Below are positions 1 through 7,837 of a stretch of DNA of 64,000 nucleotides, one piece after another (positions within the stretch are counted from its first letter, which is position 1; the number at the start of each line of letters is the position of its first letter). This DNA is from Paenibacillus peoriae. GTDB lineage: Bacteria; Bacillota; Bacilli; Paenibacillales; Paenibacillaceae. The translations under genes and the position numbers were made by a program. A model generated the notes under the pieces. That model saw nothing but the letters and a program-made list of their open reading frames with translations. It did not search any database and had not been told where the DNA came from. The stretch lies in NCBI RefSeq assembly GCF_022531965.1, contig NZ_CP092831.1, positions 4,597,001 to 4,661,000 on the forward strand. The letters are read 5' to 3'.

Positions 1-1
1 A

Positions 2-460
2 CAAGCCATTTCTGAGGTCAGACTTCCTGCTGTGCAGTATGTACGAAAAAAATTGGTCTTCCTTCAGCAGAAGTTTGAGAACAAACTCCAAGTGCTTGAA
101 TTTATAGCCGAAAAAATACACGAAGCAGATCTTGTAAAAGGCCCTCTACTGCAATCCGTGATAGAGCGTGAAGCCGTTTCCCCCACTTCATTTGGCAACT
201 TGGTCGCGATCCCGCATCCGATGGAACCTTTCGCAGATTCCACATTTTGGGCCATCTGTACATTACAAAAAGCAATCGATTGGGATGGCAAGCCGGTACA
301 GTTTATTTGTATGCTCTGTATACAGCGTACGAAATCAGAAGATTTACAGACTATGTATCATATCTTGCTTGAAATTTTAAATAATGAACAGCTCGTCCAG
401 CAGCTTATTCGCTGCAAAACGTATACAGAATTCATAGAAGTGTTGCATAAAAATAGTTGA
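2..460 (+). CDS. C-terminal EIIA domain of a LicR/BglG-type PTS-regulated transcriptional activator (5'-truncated by window edge)
   Basis: The reading frame is open from base 2, so the gene starts before the window; the GTG at 32 is only an internal codon. The visible ~152 residues form a fructose/mannitol-type PTS EIIA domain, with the phosphorylatable histidine in an AIPHP motif (His codon 215-217). In LicR/ManR-type activators this domain sits at the extreme C-terminus, after HTH, PRD and EIIB-like modules, and senses PTS phosphorylation. The gene lies directly upstream of a lactose/cellobiose-family PTS operon on the same strand, as licR lies beside licBCAH in Bacillus, so it is probably that operon's activator. 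A free-standing EIIA is less likely because the frame has no start near the edge. Confidence 0.8.
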   Translation, partial: QAISEVRLPAVQYVRKKLVFLQQKFENKLQVLEFIAEKIHEADLVKGPLLQSVIEREAVSPTSFGNLVAIPHPMEPFADSTFWAICTLQKAIDWDGKPVQFICMLCIQRTKSEDLQTMYHILLEILNNEQLVQQLIRCKTYTEFIEVLHKNS

Positions 461-583
461 ACATAAGGAGTATGAAGAACGATTGATTTCCGTTAAGAAG
501 AAGAAATAATGTGTGTTATGTTGAAAGCGATTCCAAATTATAATAGCCATACGAACGAGATGATTGAAAGGAGAGAGGATCAC

Positions 584-952
584 GTGAATCATGATGAATC
601 TACAGAACACGACGTGAACATGGAGGACATGGATGATACAGAGATTGTATTCCAAATTATATTATACGCAGGGAATGCACGCAGCTCCGCCATGGAGGCG
701 ATTGAGCTTGCAAAGGCGGGGAAATTTCGTGAAGCCAAAGAAGAATTAGCCTCAGCAAAAAAAGAACTGGTGTCCTCCCACAAGATTCAAACCAGAATCA
801 TCCGTAAGGAAGCAGCGGGTGAAAAAACAGAGATGTCTGTCATGATGGTACATGCTCAAGATCATTTGATGAATGCACTCACCATTCGCGATATGGCCTC
901 AGAGTTTGTAGACCTGTATGAACGCATGGATCAATTCGTACCGAAATCGTAG
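584..952 (+). CDS. PTS lactose/cellobiose-family EIIA component
   Basis: This 122-residue cytoplasmic phosphocarrier takes phosphate from HPr and passes it to EIIB. The family signature is clear: a helical protein with a VHAQDHLM motif holding the active-site histidine. I place the start at GTG 584, behind a strong AAAGGAGAGAGG site at 568-578. The frame extends back to 509, but those residues do not look like the family and the usual length is ~105-120. The N-terminal ~15 residues are acidic and His-rich (DESTEHDVNMEDMDD). It is the first gene of the operon IIA-IIC-GH1-IIB. A TATAAT at 539-544 without a good -35 would suit an activator-dependent promoter. Confidence 0.9.
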   Translation: MNHDESTEHDVNMEDMDDTEIVFQIILYAGNARSSAMEAIELAKAGKFREAKEELASAKKELVSSHKIQTRIIRKEAAGEKTEMSVMMVHAQDHLMNALTIRDMASEFVDLYERMDQFVPKS

Positions 953-970
953 AGGGAGGGACGCTATCCC

Positions 971-2266
971 ATGGCATTCAAAGACAAACTGGTTGACGGC
1001 CTCACATCGGTAGCAAATGCAATCAACAATTTTAAATATATTATAGCGATCAAATCAGCTTTTATCACATTGATGCCCGTTATTATTGTCGGGGCCTTTG
1101 CTGTACTGATTTCCAATATGGTCATGGACCCAGTCAATGGTTTGGCCCATTTTAGGCCATTCTCATTCCTGGCTGAGTACAAACCGATTTTCTCAGGCAT
1201 TAACTATGCCAGCTTGAATATCCTTACCATTCTGGCTGTTTTCATGATTGGTCTGGAGCTAGGAAAAATTAATGGTGAGAAAAATCTTTTCCCCGGTTTG
1301 CTTGCTTTAATCTGTTTTATCTCTGTGACACCAACCACGATAGAGTTGATGGTTAACGGTGACATGCAAAAAGTAACAGACGTCATAGCCCGTCAATTTA
1401 CGGATACCAAGAGCTTGTTTTTAGGGATTTTCATAAGCATCCTGTCCGTCGAGCTATACAGCAAACTGGGTAAGTCCGACAAGCTAAAAATCAAAATGCC
1501 TGAAAGTGTTCCCAGCAATGTGGCCGTTTCATTCTCCGCACTCATTCCTACCATTATTACGGTGACTGTCTTCTCCATGTTTGGATTCTTTTTTCATAAG
1601 TTTACGGGACTCTATCTGTACGATGCTGTCTATAATGTGGTGCAAAAACCTCTGGAGGCCGTAGTACAGGGCCTGCCAGGTATACTGGTGCTGATGCTGG
1701 TTGCGCAAATCTTCTGGGTGATCGGTATTCACGGAAACCAAATGGTAAAGCCCATTCGTGAACCCCTGCTGCTTGGCGCGATTACTGTCAACATGACTGC
1801 TTATGAGCAAGGACTGCCCATTCCGAACATTATTACGATGCCTTTCTGGGACGTATATATGAGTATCGGTGGTTCAGGGATTACGCTAGCCCTCTTGATT
1901 TGTATTATGATCGCTTCCAAGCGTGAAGATATGAAGGAAATAACAAAGCTTTCGCTCGGCCCAGGTCTGTTTAATATTAATGAGCCTGTCATTTTCGGAC
2001 TTCCGATTATGTTGAATCCATTGATGGCTATCCCTTTCATTATTACTCCGCTCATCACAGGAACGATTGGTTACTTCTCGACGTTGCTTGGATTTGCAGG
2101 TAAAGCCGTCGTCATGGTTCCATGGACTACTCCGCCTATTATTAATGCCTACCTGTCTACAGGTGGAAGCATTGGAGCCGTCGTCACTCAGATCGTTTGC
2201 ATTGTGGTAGCGATTATCATTTATTTCCCGTTCGTCAAAATTGCCAACAAGCGAACGACTGAATAA
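971..2266 (+). CDS. PTS lactose/cellobiose-family EIIC permease
   Basis: This is the membrane channel subunit of the PTS, 431 residues, about ten hydrophobic segments. Family marks are GIHGNQMVKPI near residue 255 and the conserved sugar-site segment FNINEPVIFGLP near residue 335. The N-terminus (MAFKDKLVDGL) is typical of CelB/LicC. An AGGGAGGG site precedes ATG 971, 18 bases after the EIIA stop, so the two are probably co-translated. It imports and, with IIA and IIB, phosphorylates a beta-linked disaccharide, most plausibly cellobiose or lichenan breakdown products given the GH1 enzyme next door. Substrate is inferred from context. Confidence 0.92.
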   Translation: MAFKDKLVDGLTSVANAINNFKYIIAIKSAFITLMPVIIVGAFAVLISNMVMDPVNGLAHFRPFSFLAEYKPIFSGINYASLNILTILAVFMIGLELGKINGEKNLFPGLLALICFISVTPTTIELMVNGDMQKVTDVIARQFTDTKSLFLGIFISILSVELYSKLGKSDKLKIKMPESVPSNVAVSFSALIPTIITVTVFSMFGFFFHKFTGLYLYDAVYNVVQKPLEAVVQGLPGILVLMLVAQIFWVIGIHGNQMVKPIREPLLLGAITVNMTAYEQGLPIPNIITMPFWDVYMSIGGSGITLALLICIMIASKREDMKEITKLSLGPGLFNINEPVIFGLPIMLNPLMAIPFIITPLITGTIGYFSTLLGFAGKAVVMVPWTTPPIINAYLSTGGSIGAVVTQIVCIVVAIIIYFPFVKIANKRTTE

Positions 2267-2336
2267 TGCGCTACTATAGAAATACACTAATTAATTGAAA
2301 ACGCATTCTTTATACAATGAAAAGGAGAAACATGTC

Positions 2337-3773
2337 ATGGCTAAACATACGATACAAATTCCATCGAATTTCATCATGGGTGCAGCGGCTTCCGCCTGGC
2401 AGACAGAGGGATGGAGCGGTAAAAAAGAAGGCCAGGACTCATTCCTGGACCAATGGTACAAAAATGACCGCTATGTCTGGCACAATGGATATGGACCCGC
2501 GGTTGCAACCGACTTTTATAATCGCTATACCGAAGATATTGCGCTGATGAAGCAGATTGGCTTAACCCATTATCGTACTTCTATTAATTGGTCCCGCTTC
2601 TTAACGGATTATGAGAATGTAGTGGTGGATGAAACGTATGCGGATTATATGGGCCGGGTCATTGATGAGCTGATTACAAGCGGAGTCGAGCCGATGATTT
2701 GTCTGGAACACTATGAGGTCCCTGCCTACCTGCTGGATAAATATGAAGGCTGGTCTTCCAAGCATGTAGTGGAGTTATTTGTAAAATATGCGGAAAAAGT
2801 GTTTGAACGGTACGGCGATCGGGTCAAGCACTGGTTTACGTTTAATGAGCCCATTGTTGTACAGACTCGTGTCTATCTAGATGCCCTTCGCTATCCCTAT
2901 GAACAAAATACGCGGAAGTGGATGCAATGGAACTATAATAAAACGCTGGCAACCGCAAAGTGCGTACAGCTTTTCAAAGCAAAAAACTATAGTCAGCACG
3001 GGGCTAAAATAGGCGTTATTCTGAATCCTGAAGTCACTTATGCCCGATCAAGCGCCCCTCATGACCAGTATGCGGCACATGTGTATGATTTATTTTACAA
3101 TCGAGTATTTCTGGACCCGCTTATTAAAGGCGAATACCCACAAGAATTGTTCGATCTCATGGGCAAGCATGATATTGCATTTGAAGCTACAACGGAAGAT
3201 CTGGCCGTGATTAAGGAAAATACCGTTAACTACGTCGGAATCAATCTCTATTATCCCCATCGGGTCAAAGCGCAGAGTAAAGCGTGGAACGAAAACACCC
3301 CCTTCCACCCCTCTTACTACTATGAGCATTTTGATCTTCCGGGTAAAAGAATGAACAAGTCACGGGGCTGGGAGATTTATCCTAAAATCATTTACGATAT
3401 GGGAATGCGCATTAAGAACGAATATCACAATATCGAGTGGTTTGTCGCAGAAAATGGTATGGGTATTGAGAATGAAGCTGCTTTCAAAAATGAGGAACAC
3501 ATCATTCAGGACGACTATCGTATTGACTTTATAACAGAGCATTTGTACTACACATTACAAGCTGTAGAAGCGGGCTCCAACTGTACAGGTTATATGCTGT
3601 GGGCCTTTACAGACAACGTTTCTCCCATGAATGCTTTTAAAAATCGCTATGGACTGGTAGAAATTAACCTGGACAATGATCGAAGTCGACATTTGAAGAA
3701 ATCCGGCTACTGGTATCAGGCCGCGATCAAAGAACGCTCATTTATTGCTGATCTGGATGAAGAGTACAAGTAG
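2337..3773 (+). CDS. Glycoside hydrolase family 1, probable 6-phospho-beta-glucosidase
   Basis: This 478-residue cytoplasmic TIM-barrel hydrolase carries both GH1 catalytic glutamates: the acid/base in WFTFNEPIV (near residue 170) and the nucleophile in FVAENGMG (near residue 375). The SINWSRF segment after strand 2 is also typical. I choose ATG 2337, which follows AAAGGAG at 2320-2327; the frame opens earlier at TTG 2295 but that has no ribosome site. Lying between the EIIC and EIIB genes, it should split the phosphorylated disaccharide brought in by the PTS. In B. subtilis the corresponding lic gene is a GH4 enzyme, so a GH1 here is a functional substitution. Confidence 0.9.
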   Translation: MAKHTIQIPSNFIMGAAASAWQTEGWSGKKEGQDSFLDQWYKNDRYVWHNGYGPAVATDFYNRYTEDIALMKQIGLTHYRTSINWSRFLTDYENVVVDETYADYMGRVIDELITSGVEPMICLEHYEVPAYLLDKYEGWSSKHVVELFVKYAEKVFERYGDRVKHWFTFNEPIVVQTRVYLDALRYPYEQNTRKWMQWNYNKTLATAKCVQLFKAKNYSQHGAKIGVILNPEVTYARSSAPHDQYAAHVYDLFYNRVFLDPLIKGEYPQELFDLMGKHDIAFEATTEDLAVIKENTVNYVGINLYYPHRVKAQSKAWNENTPFHPSYYYEHFDLPGKRMNKSRGWEIYPKIIYDMGMRIKNEYHNIEWFVAENGMGIENEAAFKNEEHIIQDDYRIDFITEHLYYTLQAVEAGSNCTGYMLWAFTDNVSPMNAFKNRYGLVEINLDNDRSRHLKKSGYWYQAAIKERSFIADLDEEYK

Positions 3774-3802
3774 TTAAAAATGAATTCTGGAGGCGCTCAA
3801 AT

Positions 3803-4129
3803 ATGAAAAAAATTATTTTGGCATGTGCTGCGGGTATGTCCACATCCATTTTGGTTTCTAAAATGAAAAAAGAAGCAGCAGCAAGATCCATAGAGCTGAA
3901 CATCGAAGCCATCCCCGAAAGCACCATCAAGGAAGAGCTGGAAGGCATTACAGATTCCGTGATTGCTATTTTGCTCGGACCTCAAGTGCGGATGCGTAAA
4001 AAGGCAGTCACCGAAATTGCAGCTCCCTATGGTATCCCAGTAGATGTCATTGACACGTTGGCTTATGGTAGAGGGAACGGTGCAGCTATCCTAGATCAAG
4101 CCTTTAAGCTGGCTGGCGAGAACATCTAA
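3803..4129 (+). CDS. PTS lactose/cellobiose-family EIIB component
   Basis: This is a 108-residue cytoplasmic EIIB protein. The P-loop-like CAAGMSTS motif at residues 8-15 contains the phosphorylated cysteine (Cys8) and defines the CelA/LicB family. TGGAGGCGC precedes ATG 3803. It transfers phosphate from EIIA to the incoming sugar bound by EIIC and is the last gene of the operon, followed by an intrinsic terminator at 4146-4177. Confidence 0.93.
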   Translation: MKKIILACAAGMSTSILVSKMKKEAAARSIELNIEAIPESTIKEELEGITDSVIAILLGPQVRMRKKAVTEIAAPYGIPVDVIDTLAYGRGNGAAILDQAFKLAGENI

Positions 4130-4145
4130 TTGCTATTCAAATGAA

Positions 4146-4177
4146 AAAGAGGCTGAGAATTCCCTCAGTCTCTTTCT
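4146..4177 (+). terminator. Intrinsic terminator of the PTS operon
   Basis: A 12-bp stem (AAAGAGGCTGAG with CTCAGTCTCTTT, one G-U pair) around a short AATTC loop is followed by a T-rich tail, 16 bases after the EIIB stop. Confidence 0.8.
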
Positions 4178-4195
4178 TGAGTTGCGCGCTCTTTA

Positions 4196-5128
4196 TCACG
4201 ACATATCTTCTTTGCCTGAGCCCATACTACTCACATACGTTTCCTGTAAACCGGCAGAAATGCCGTATAGCGGTTCCCAACGAAGCCAATGTCTGGCGAC
4301 TGCGTTACTAAGACAGCTATGGTGAATGTCTCCAGCTCGCGCTGGTGAATACACAGGGCGGACAGACGAACCATGCAGCTTCAGTAAATCGTAGGCCAGT
4401 CGATTGATGGACGTCGTTCGTCCCGTACTTACATGTACTGTGCGTTGATCCGCTGCATGAATAGCCGCCATATTCGCTCGAACTACATCCTTGACGTACA
4501 CAAAGTCACGAGTTTGCGTCCCATCGCCGTGAATGAGCAAGGGGCTTCCTTTTTTCAGCCGCTCCATAAAAAGAGCGACAACACCACCCTCTCCCTTCGA
4601 AGCCTGACCGGGACCGTACACATTTCCATAACGCAAAATCGTGTAGTTCATACCGTACAGCCGATAAAAAAGTCGAATATACGATTCTGCGGTCAGCTTG
4701 GACAGTCCGTAGCCTGAAATCGGCTCCACGGGATCGTCTTCCTGTATACATTGCTTTTGCAGCTCTCCGTATACGCCAGATGTGGAAGCAAATATGAATT
4801 TTGACACACCAGCTTCATGACAAGCCTGCAACAAATGAATCGTCCCCAGCACGTTCACATCCGCGTCCTCATCGGGTTGATGGATGGATTGCTGCACATC
4901 AGCCTGTGCGGCCAAGTGAAACACAATATCCGGGCTTTCCCGAATCAGCAACGTCCTAGCTTCAGAGCTGCGAATATCCGCAATATGCATGACCGCGCGC
5001 GGGTCCACATTTGCCATATTTCCGGTCGTCAGATTATCCAGCACATGTACTCTGATGTCCGAATCAGCAAGCGCACGTACCAGCTGAGAACCAATAAATC
5101 CAGCTCCCCCGGTGACCAAAGCCTTCAC
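4196..5128 (-). CDS. NAD-dependent sugar-nucleotide epimerase/dehydratase (UDP-glucose 4-epimerase-like)
   Basis: This 310-residue extended SDR has the N-terminal Rossmann motif TGGAGFIGS and the catalytic YxxxK in GYGLSK (near residues 143-147). An upstream Ser/Thr-rich segment (FIFASTSGVYG) supplies the third catalytic residue. It resembles GalE-type epimerases or 4,6-dehydratases; the exact substrate cannot be told from sequence alone. The GTG start at 5128 follows AAAAGGAGG. It is the most downstream gene of the minus-strand glycan locus and probably supplies an activated sugar to the neighbouring glycosyltransferases. A 131-bp gap separates it from the DUF1796 gene upstream. Confidence 0.85.
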   Translation of the reverse strand: MKALVTGGAGFIGSQLVRALADSDIRVHVLDNLTTGNMANVDPRAVMHIADIRSSEARTLLIRESPDIVFHLAAQADVQQSIHQPDEDADVNVLGTIHLLQACHEAGVSKFIFASTSGVYGELQKQCIQEDDPVEPISGYGLSKLTAESYIRLFYRLYGMNYTILRYGNVYGPGQASKGEGGVVALFMERLKKGSPLLIHGDGTQTRDFVYVKDVVRANMAAIHAADQRTVHVSTGRTTSINRLAYDLLKLHGSSVRPVYSPARAGDIHHSCLSNAVARHWLRWEPLYGISAGLQETYVSSMGSGKEDMS

Positions 5129-5259
5129 TAGCTCACCCTCCTTTTGAACCGAAGCATATGACTTCCCTTCGCATCATGTTATGCGACTCCCTATAGCTTG
5201 GCGCAGGCACACGCACAGTCCGAAGACAATCTATAATGTGCCTGTGGAATCTCAGCACC

Positions 5260-5886
5260 TCAGACGTGCAGTCTCACATTTTCCAGCATATAACGCCACA
5301 TCCCATCCTGACCGTTCCATATATCCTCAGGCGGCAGCTCCACTGAAACCAGCCGCTCCAATCCCCAATCCAACTCCGTCACACCATCAGTCCCTGTATA
5401 ATCCACGTATAACAAGCGAAAATCATGTGTAATCCTCTGTAATAACACATCATGTAGTTCCACCGCTTGCTCCCGATTGCCTCCAAGACGAACTAGTAGC
5501 AGACGGGACGCAAGCGTGAATTGATCCAGTAGACGTGCGATGCGGCGATCAAGCGTCGTTTTGAATGCAGGATAGGAAGTCAGCTGCTCCGATGTATTCT
5601 GGCTAACCGGAAAATGGTGTGCGGCTGTAATCCCATAGTTTGCATCCTCGACCATGAAGTTATGCTCGCCGTAATCGTGCCCCGTGACACGCAGACTATC
5701 AACATCCATAAAACCGGCAAAACGGGCGTCCAGCAAGCGACTGATCTGTGACAAGTTACCGGAAATCATCCAGTCCAGCGGACCGGCATAGGGACGCAGT
5801 CCGTTTTTATCCAGCTGAATGGAAGGCAAGCAATGTCCACCCAGACTGAATACAGCATCATAATCCCCCTGCAACCGTTCAAGCAC
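5260..5886 (-). CDS. DUF1796 putative papain-like cysteine peptidase (copy 1)
   Basis: This 208-residue protein has the DUF1796 hallmark near its start: FSLGGHC followed by a hydrophobic helix, LRPYAGPLDW. The cysteine corresponds to the proposed nucleophile, and a His in AAHHFP around residue 110 could be its partner. The GTG start at 5886 follows GGAGGGCG. It overlaps the end of the neighbouring paralog by 8 bases, so the two are likely translated together. Members of this family often sit in surface-polysaccharide loci, but their activity is not established, so peptidase function is only a fold-based suggestion. Confidence 0.8.
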   Translation of the reverse strand: MLERLQGDYDAVFSLGGHCLPSIQLDKNGLRPYAGPLDWMISGNLSQISRLLDARFAGFMDVDSLRVTGHDYGEHNFMVEDANYGITAAHHFPVSQNTSEQLTSYPAFKTTLDRRIARLLDQFTLASRLLLVRLGGNREQAVELHDVLLQRITHDFRLLYVDYTGTDGVTELDWGLERLVSVELPPEDIWNGQDGMWRYMLENVRLHV

Positions 5887-6526
5887 GACGCCCTCCCCTT
5901 TCCGAAGACAAGGTCATCCCTTTAAAAAGGGTACGCCAATGCGGATCACTCTTGTAATTCCATACATCGGCAAAAGGCATTTCCACCGCGCATACATGCG
6001 GAAGCTGCCAATCCACCTCCGTCAACTCCGTTACGCCGGAACAATTCACTACCAACAAACAAAATTCATTCGCTACCATGCCTGACAAAATACGTTCCAG
6101 TTCCTCTACTTCTTCATAGGTTCCCAGCATACGGACGAACAAGCTGCGCTTCGCCATCTGTGTTTTTGCAAAAAAACGTTCAATACGACGGTCTATCTTT
6201 TCCTTGAACTCGGGATAGGTCACCAGATCTGAGGACGTATTGCGCTCCTGCGGAAAATCATGTACCGAGATCACATTATAAGCGATATCTCTGACCATAT
6301 AATTCAGTTGGCTCGTACCAACGACACTCAAATTGGGCAATTCCATAAATCCGGCAAACCGATTTTCAAGCAAGCGGTTCACATCGGACAGCGTGTCAGA
6401 CATCATCCAATCCAGTACCCCGGCAAACGGCCGCAAACGGTTCTTTTCCAATTGAATGGCAGGTGTACAGTTTTGCCCCAGACTGAAGACCGCTTCATAT
6501 TCCCCTGCCAGCTGTGCGAGTCTCAT
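5879..6526 (-). CDS. DUF1796 putative papain-like cysteine peptidase (copy 2)
   Basis: This is a 215-residue paralog of the downstream gene, with the same order of features: FSLGQNC, LRPFAGVLDWM, a conserved Arg-Phe-Ala-Gly-Phe segment and a VHDFPQERNTS motif containing the candidate catalytic His. The two proteins align along their full length with many substitutions, so the duplication is old. An AAAGGAGG site precedes ATG 6526. It is the first gene of a three-gene minus-strand run (6526 to 4196) and is divergent from the small gene at 6772. Confidence 0.8.
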   Translation of the reverse strand: MRLAQLAGEYEAVFSLGQNCTPAIQLEKNRLRPFAGVLDWMMSDTLSDVNRLLENRFAGFMELPNLSVVGTSQLNYMVRDIAYNVISVHDFPQERNTSSDLVTYPEFKEKIDRRIERFFAKTQMAKRSLFVRMLGTYEEVEELERILSGMVANEFCLLVVNCSGVTELTEVDWQLPHVCAVEMPFADVWNYKSDPHWRTLFKGMTLSSERGGRRA

Positions 6527-6771
6527 AGCCGTGCCTCCTTTTTTAATACGACCCTTCTCTCAGTTCCTACTCTATCCTTCTTCTGTAGTCGAAAAAGGGA
6601 CTTCAGGCCGTAGTTTGTTCCACTCTACATTACATGCACAGCACGGCGAAAAGGGTTGGACACCGATGCGCTTTTTGTCAAAGAGGCGTACAACTATCCA
6701 GTCCAATCCCGGTTATTTTTCATATCATATTAAGGCTGGTAACCTAACGGAATTCAAGGAGGCATCATCAT

Positions 6772-7119
6772 ATGTCCGTGTTTCTTTTAACCATCGATCA
6801 CCATCTCGCTTACCACAGCGCCCATATACAAAGCTGCCATGTGACCTTTTTCAATCGTGAAAAGAGGGCCGTCGATGTGTTGCTGGAAATGGGGAATGAC
6901 AGTGGCGTTTTTAGGCGGCAACTTCTTCGACTGGGCCCTTCTCCCGAAGCTGACTCCGTGCTAGAACTCAAGGATATGGAGGCAGCCCAAAATCCGTTTT
7001 ATCTGCGAGTGATCACGAATATTTACAATCCAGAAACGCTGTTTATCCTGGCTGAATTTTTGGAAAACGGGAACGTTGTCGCTAAGCGTACAGCCAGTCA
7101 TTTTACCGTGACACCCTAA
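6772..7119 (+). CDS. Hypothetical small beta-rich protein
   Basis: This 115-residue protein matches no family I recognise. It follows a strong AAGGAGG site (6758-6764). The composition alternates hydrophobic and polar residues, as expected of a small beta-sandwich, and there is no signal peptide or membrane segment. Its C-terminal part (FLENGNVVAKRT) resembles the C-terminal part of the 11736 gene product (FGNVVQEHRVL), suggesting a related fold. A CATATCATA at 6721-6729 resembles a sigma-K -10 element but lacks a spaced AC. With the next gene it is an island on the plus strand inside a minus-strand glycan locus. Confidence 0.7.
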   Translation: MSVFLLTIDHHLAYHSAHIQSCHVTFFNREKRAVDVLLEMGNDSGVFRRQLLRLGPSPEADSVLELKDMEAAQNPFYLRVITNIYNPETLFILAEFLENGNVVAKRTASHFTVTP

Positions 7120-7144
7120 TGAACGGGCAGAGGAGGAAGAAGGT

Positions 7145-7567
7145 ATGTTGAAATATTCAGTTCAAAACAAAGCTGAGCCAGGCACATATGCACTGCCTTT
7201 TCAGGTTACCGATCAGGAGAGCGTGCTCTCTACATTGATCATTCCTGCAAGTGAAGCTGAAGGACGTATTGTCATTGAAGTCTCTTTGGCATGGGAAAAT
7301 CCGCTGCTCAACTGGGATATCGGGGAGCTGGATATTCGATTGCGTCGCAACGATGAGCGGGGACCTATGCTGGACTGGTTGCAGGATTCCTGTTATCAGG
7401 AGGGATTTGCCGAGTTAATCTATGAGGAAACGGGAACACAGGGAGAGCCTTATGTATACTGCCTGACCGTACAATCAGCCGACCGCCGTGCTGTTGTTAC
7501 AGGACCACTCATGGTTCGAGGCTCTGTGTATGTAGATTCGATGGACGAAAACCCGGATGGACAATGA
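7145..7567 (+). CDS. Hypothetical protein downstream of and probably co-transcribed with the 6772 gene
   Basis: This 140-residue acidic protein is of unknown family. AGAGGAGGAAGAAGGT precedes ATG 7145, and the gap to the upstream gene is only 25 bases. Visible features are predicted beta strands (VIEVSLAW, ELDIRLRR), no signal peptide, no membrane segment and a hydrophilic tail. An intrinsic terminator follows at 7581-7618, closing a two-gene unit. Confidence 0.7.
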   Translation: MLKYSVQNKAEPGTYALPFQVTDQESVLSTLIIPASEAEGRIVIEVSLAWENPLLNWDIGELDIRLRRNDERGPMLDWLQDSCYQEGFAELIYEETGTQGEPYVYCLTVQSADRRAVVTGPLMVRGSVYVDSMDENPDGQ

Positions 7568-7580
7568 GCTGAAATAACTA

Positions 7581-7618
7581 AAGGCAGGTGGGAGTTTTAA
7601 GCCCAACCTGCCTTTTTA
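7581..7618 (+). terminator. Intrinsic terminator after the 6772-7567 unit
   Basis: AGGCAGGTGGG pairs with CCCAACCTGCCT across a GAGTTTTAAG loop and is followed by TTTTTA. It may also serve the minus-strand small gene at 7633 by virtue of the AAAGG flank. Confidence 0.8.
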
Positions 7619-7632
7619 TAGGGTCTGTATTC

Positions 7633-7806
7633 TCATGGCGCGGATTGCTTCAGACATTCTAAAATGTCAGCGTCCGGCAGCGTATAATCTTCTGGCAACG
7701 AAGTGTTAATTCGGTTCCATATTGCGTAATCGACCTTCAAATCCGGGTGTGACTGCTGGATTTCAAAAATACGGTTGTACAAGTCTCCAACGACAGGAAA
7801 AGTCAT
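7633..7806 (-). CDS. Small hypothetical protein (57 aa)
   Basis: An ATG at 7806 follows a near-perfect AGGAGGGAG ribosome site and opens a 57-codon frame ending in TGA at 7633-7635. The protein begins MTFPVVGDLYNRIFEI, is mildly acidic, and has no signal peptide or membrane segment. It lies 31 bases downstream of the GT4 gene on the same strand, so it is probably the last gene of the 11559-to-7633 run. I do not recognise the family. The strong ribosome site and operon position are the main support. Confidence 0.6.
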   Translation of the reverse strand: MTFPVVGDLYNRIFEIQQSHPDLKVDYAIWNRINTSLPEDYTLPDADILECLKQSAP

Positions 7807-7837
7807 GCTCTCCCTCCTAACTATTGAATCAACGTAT

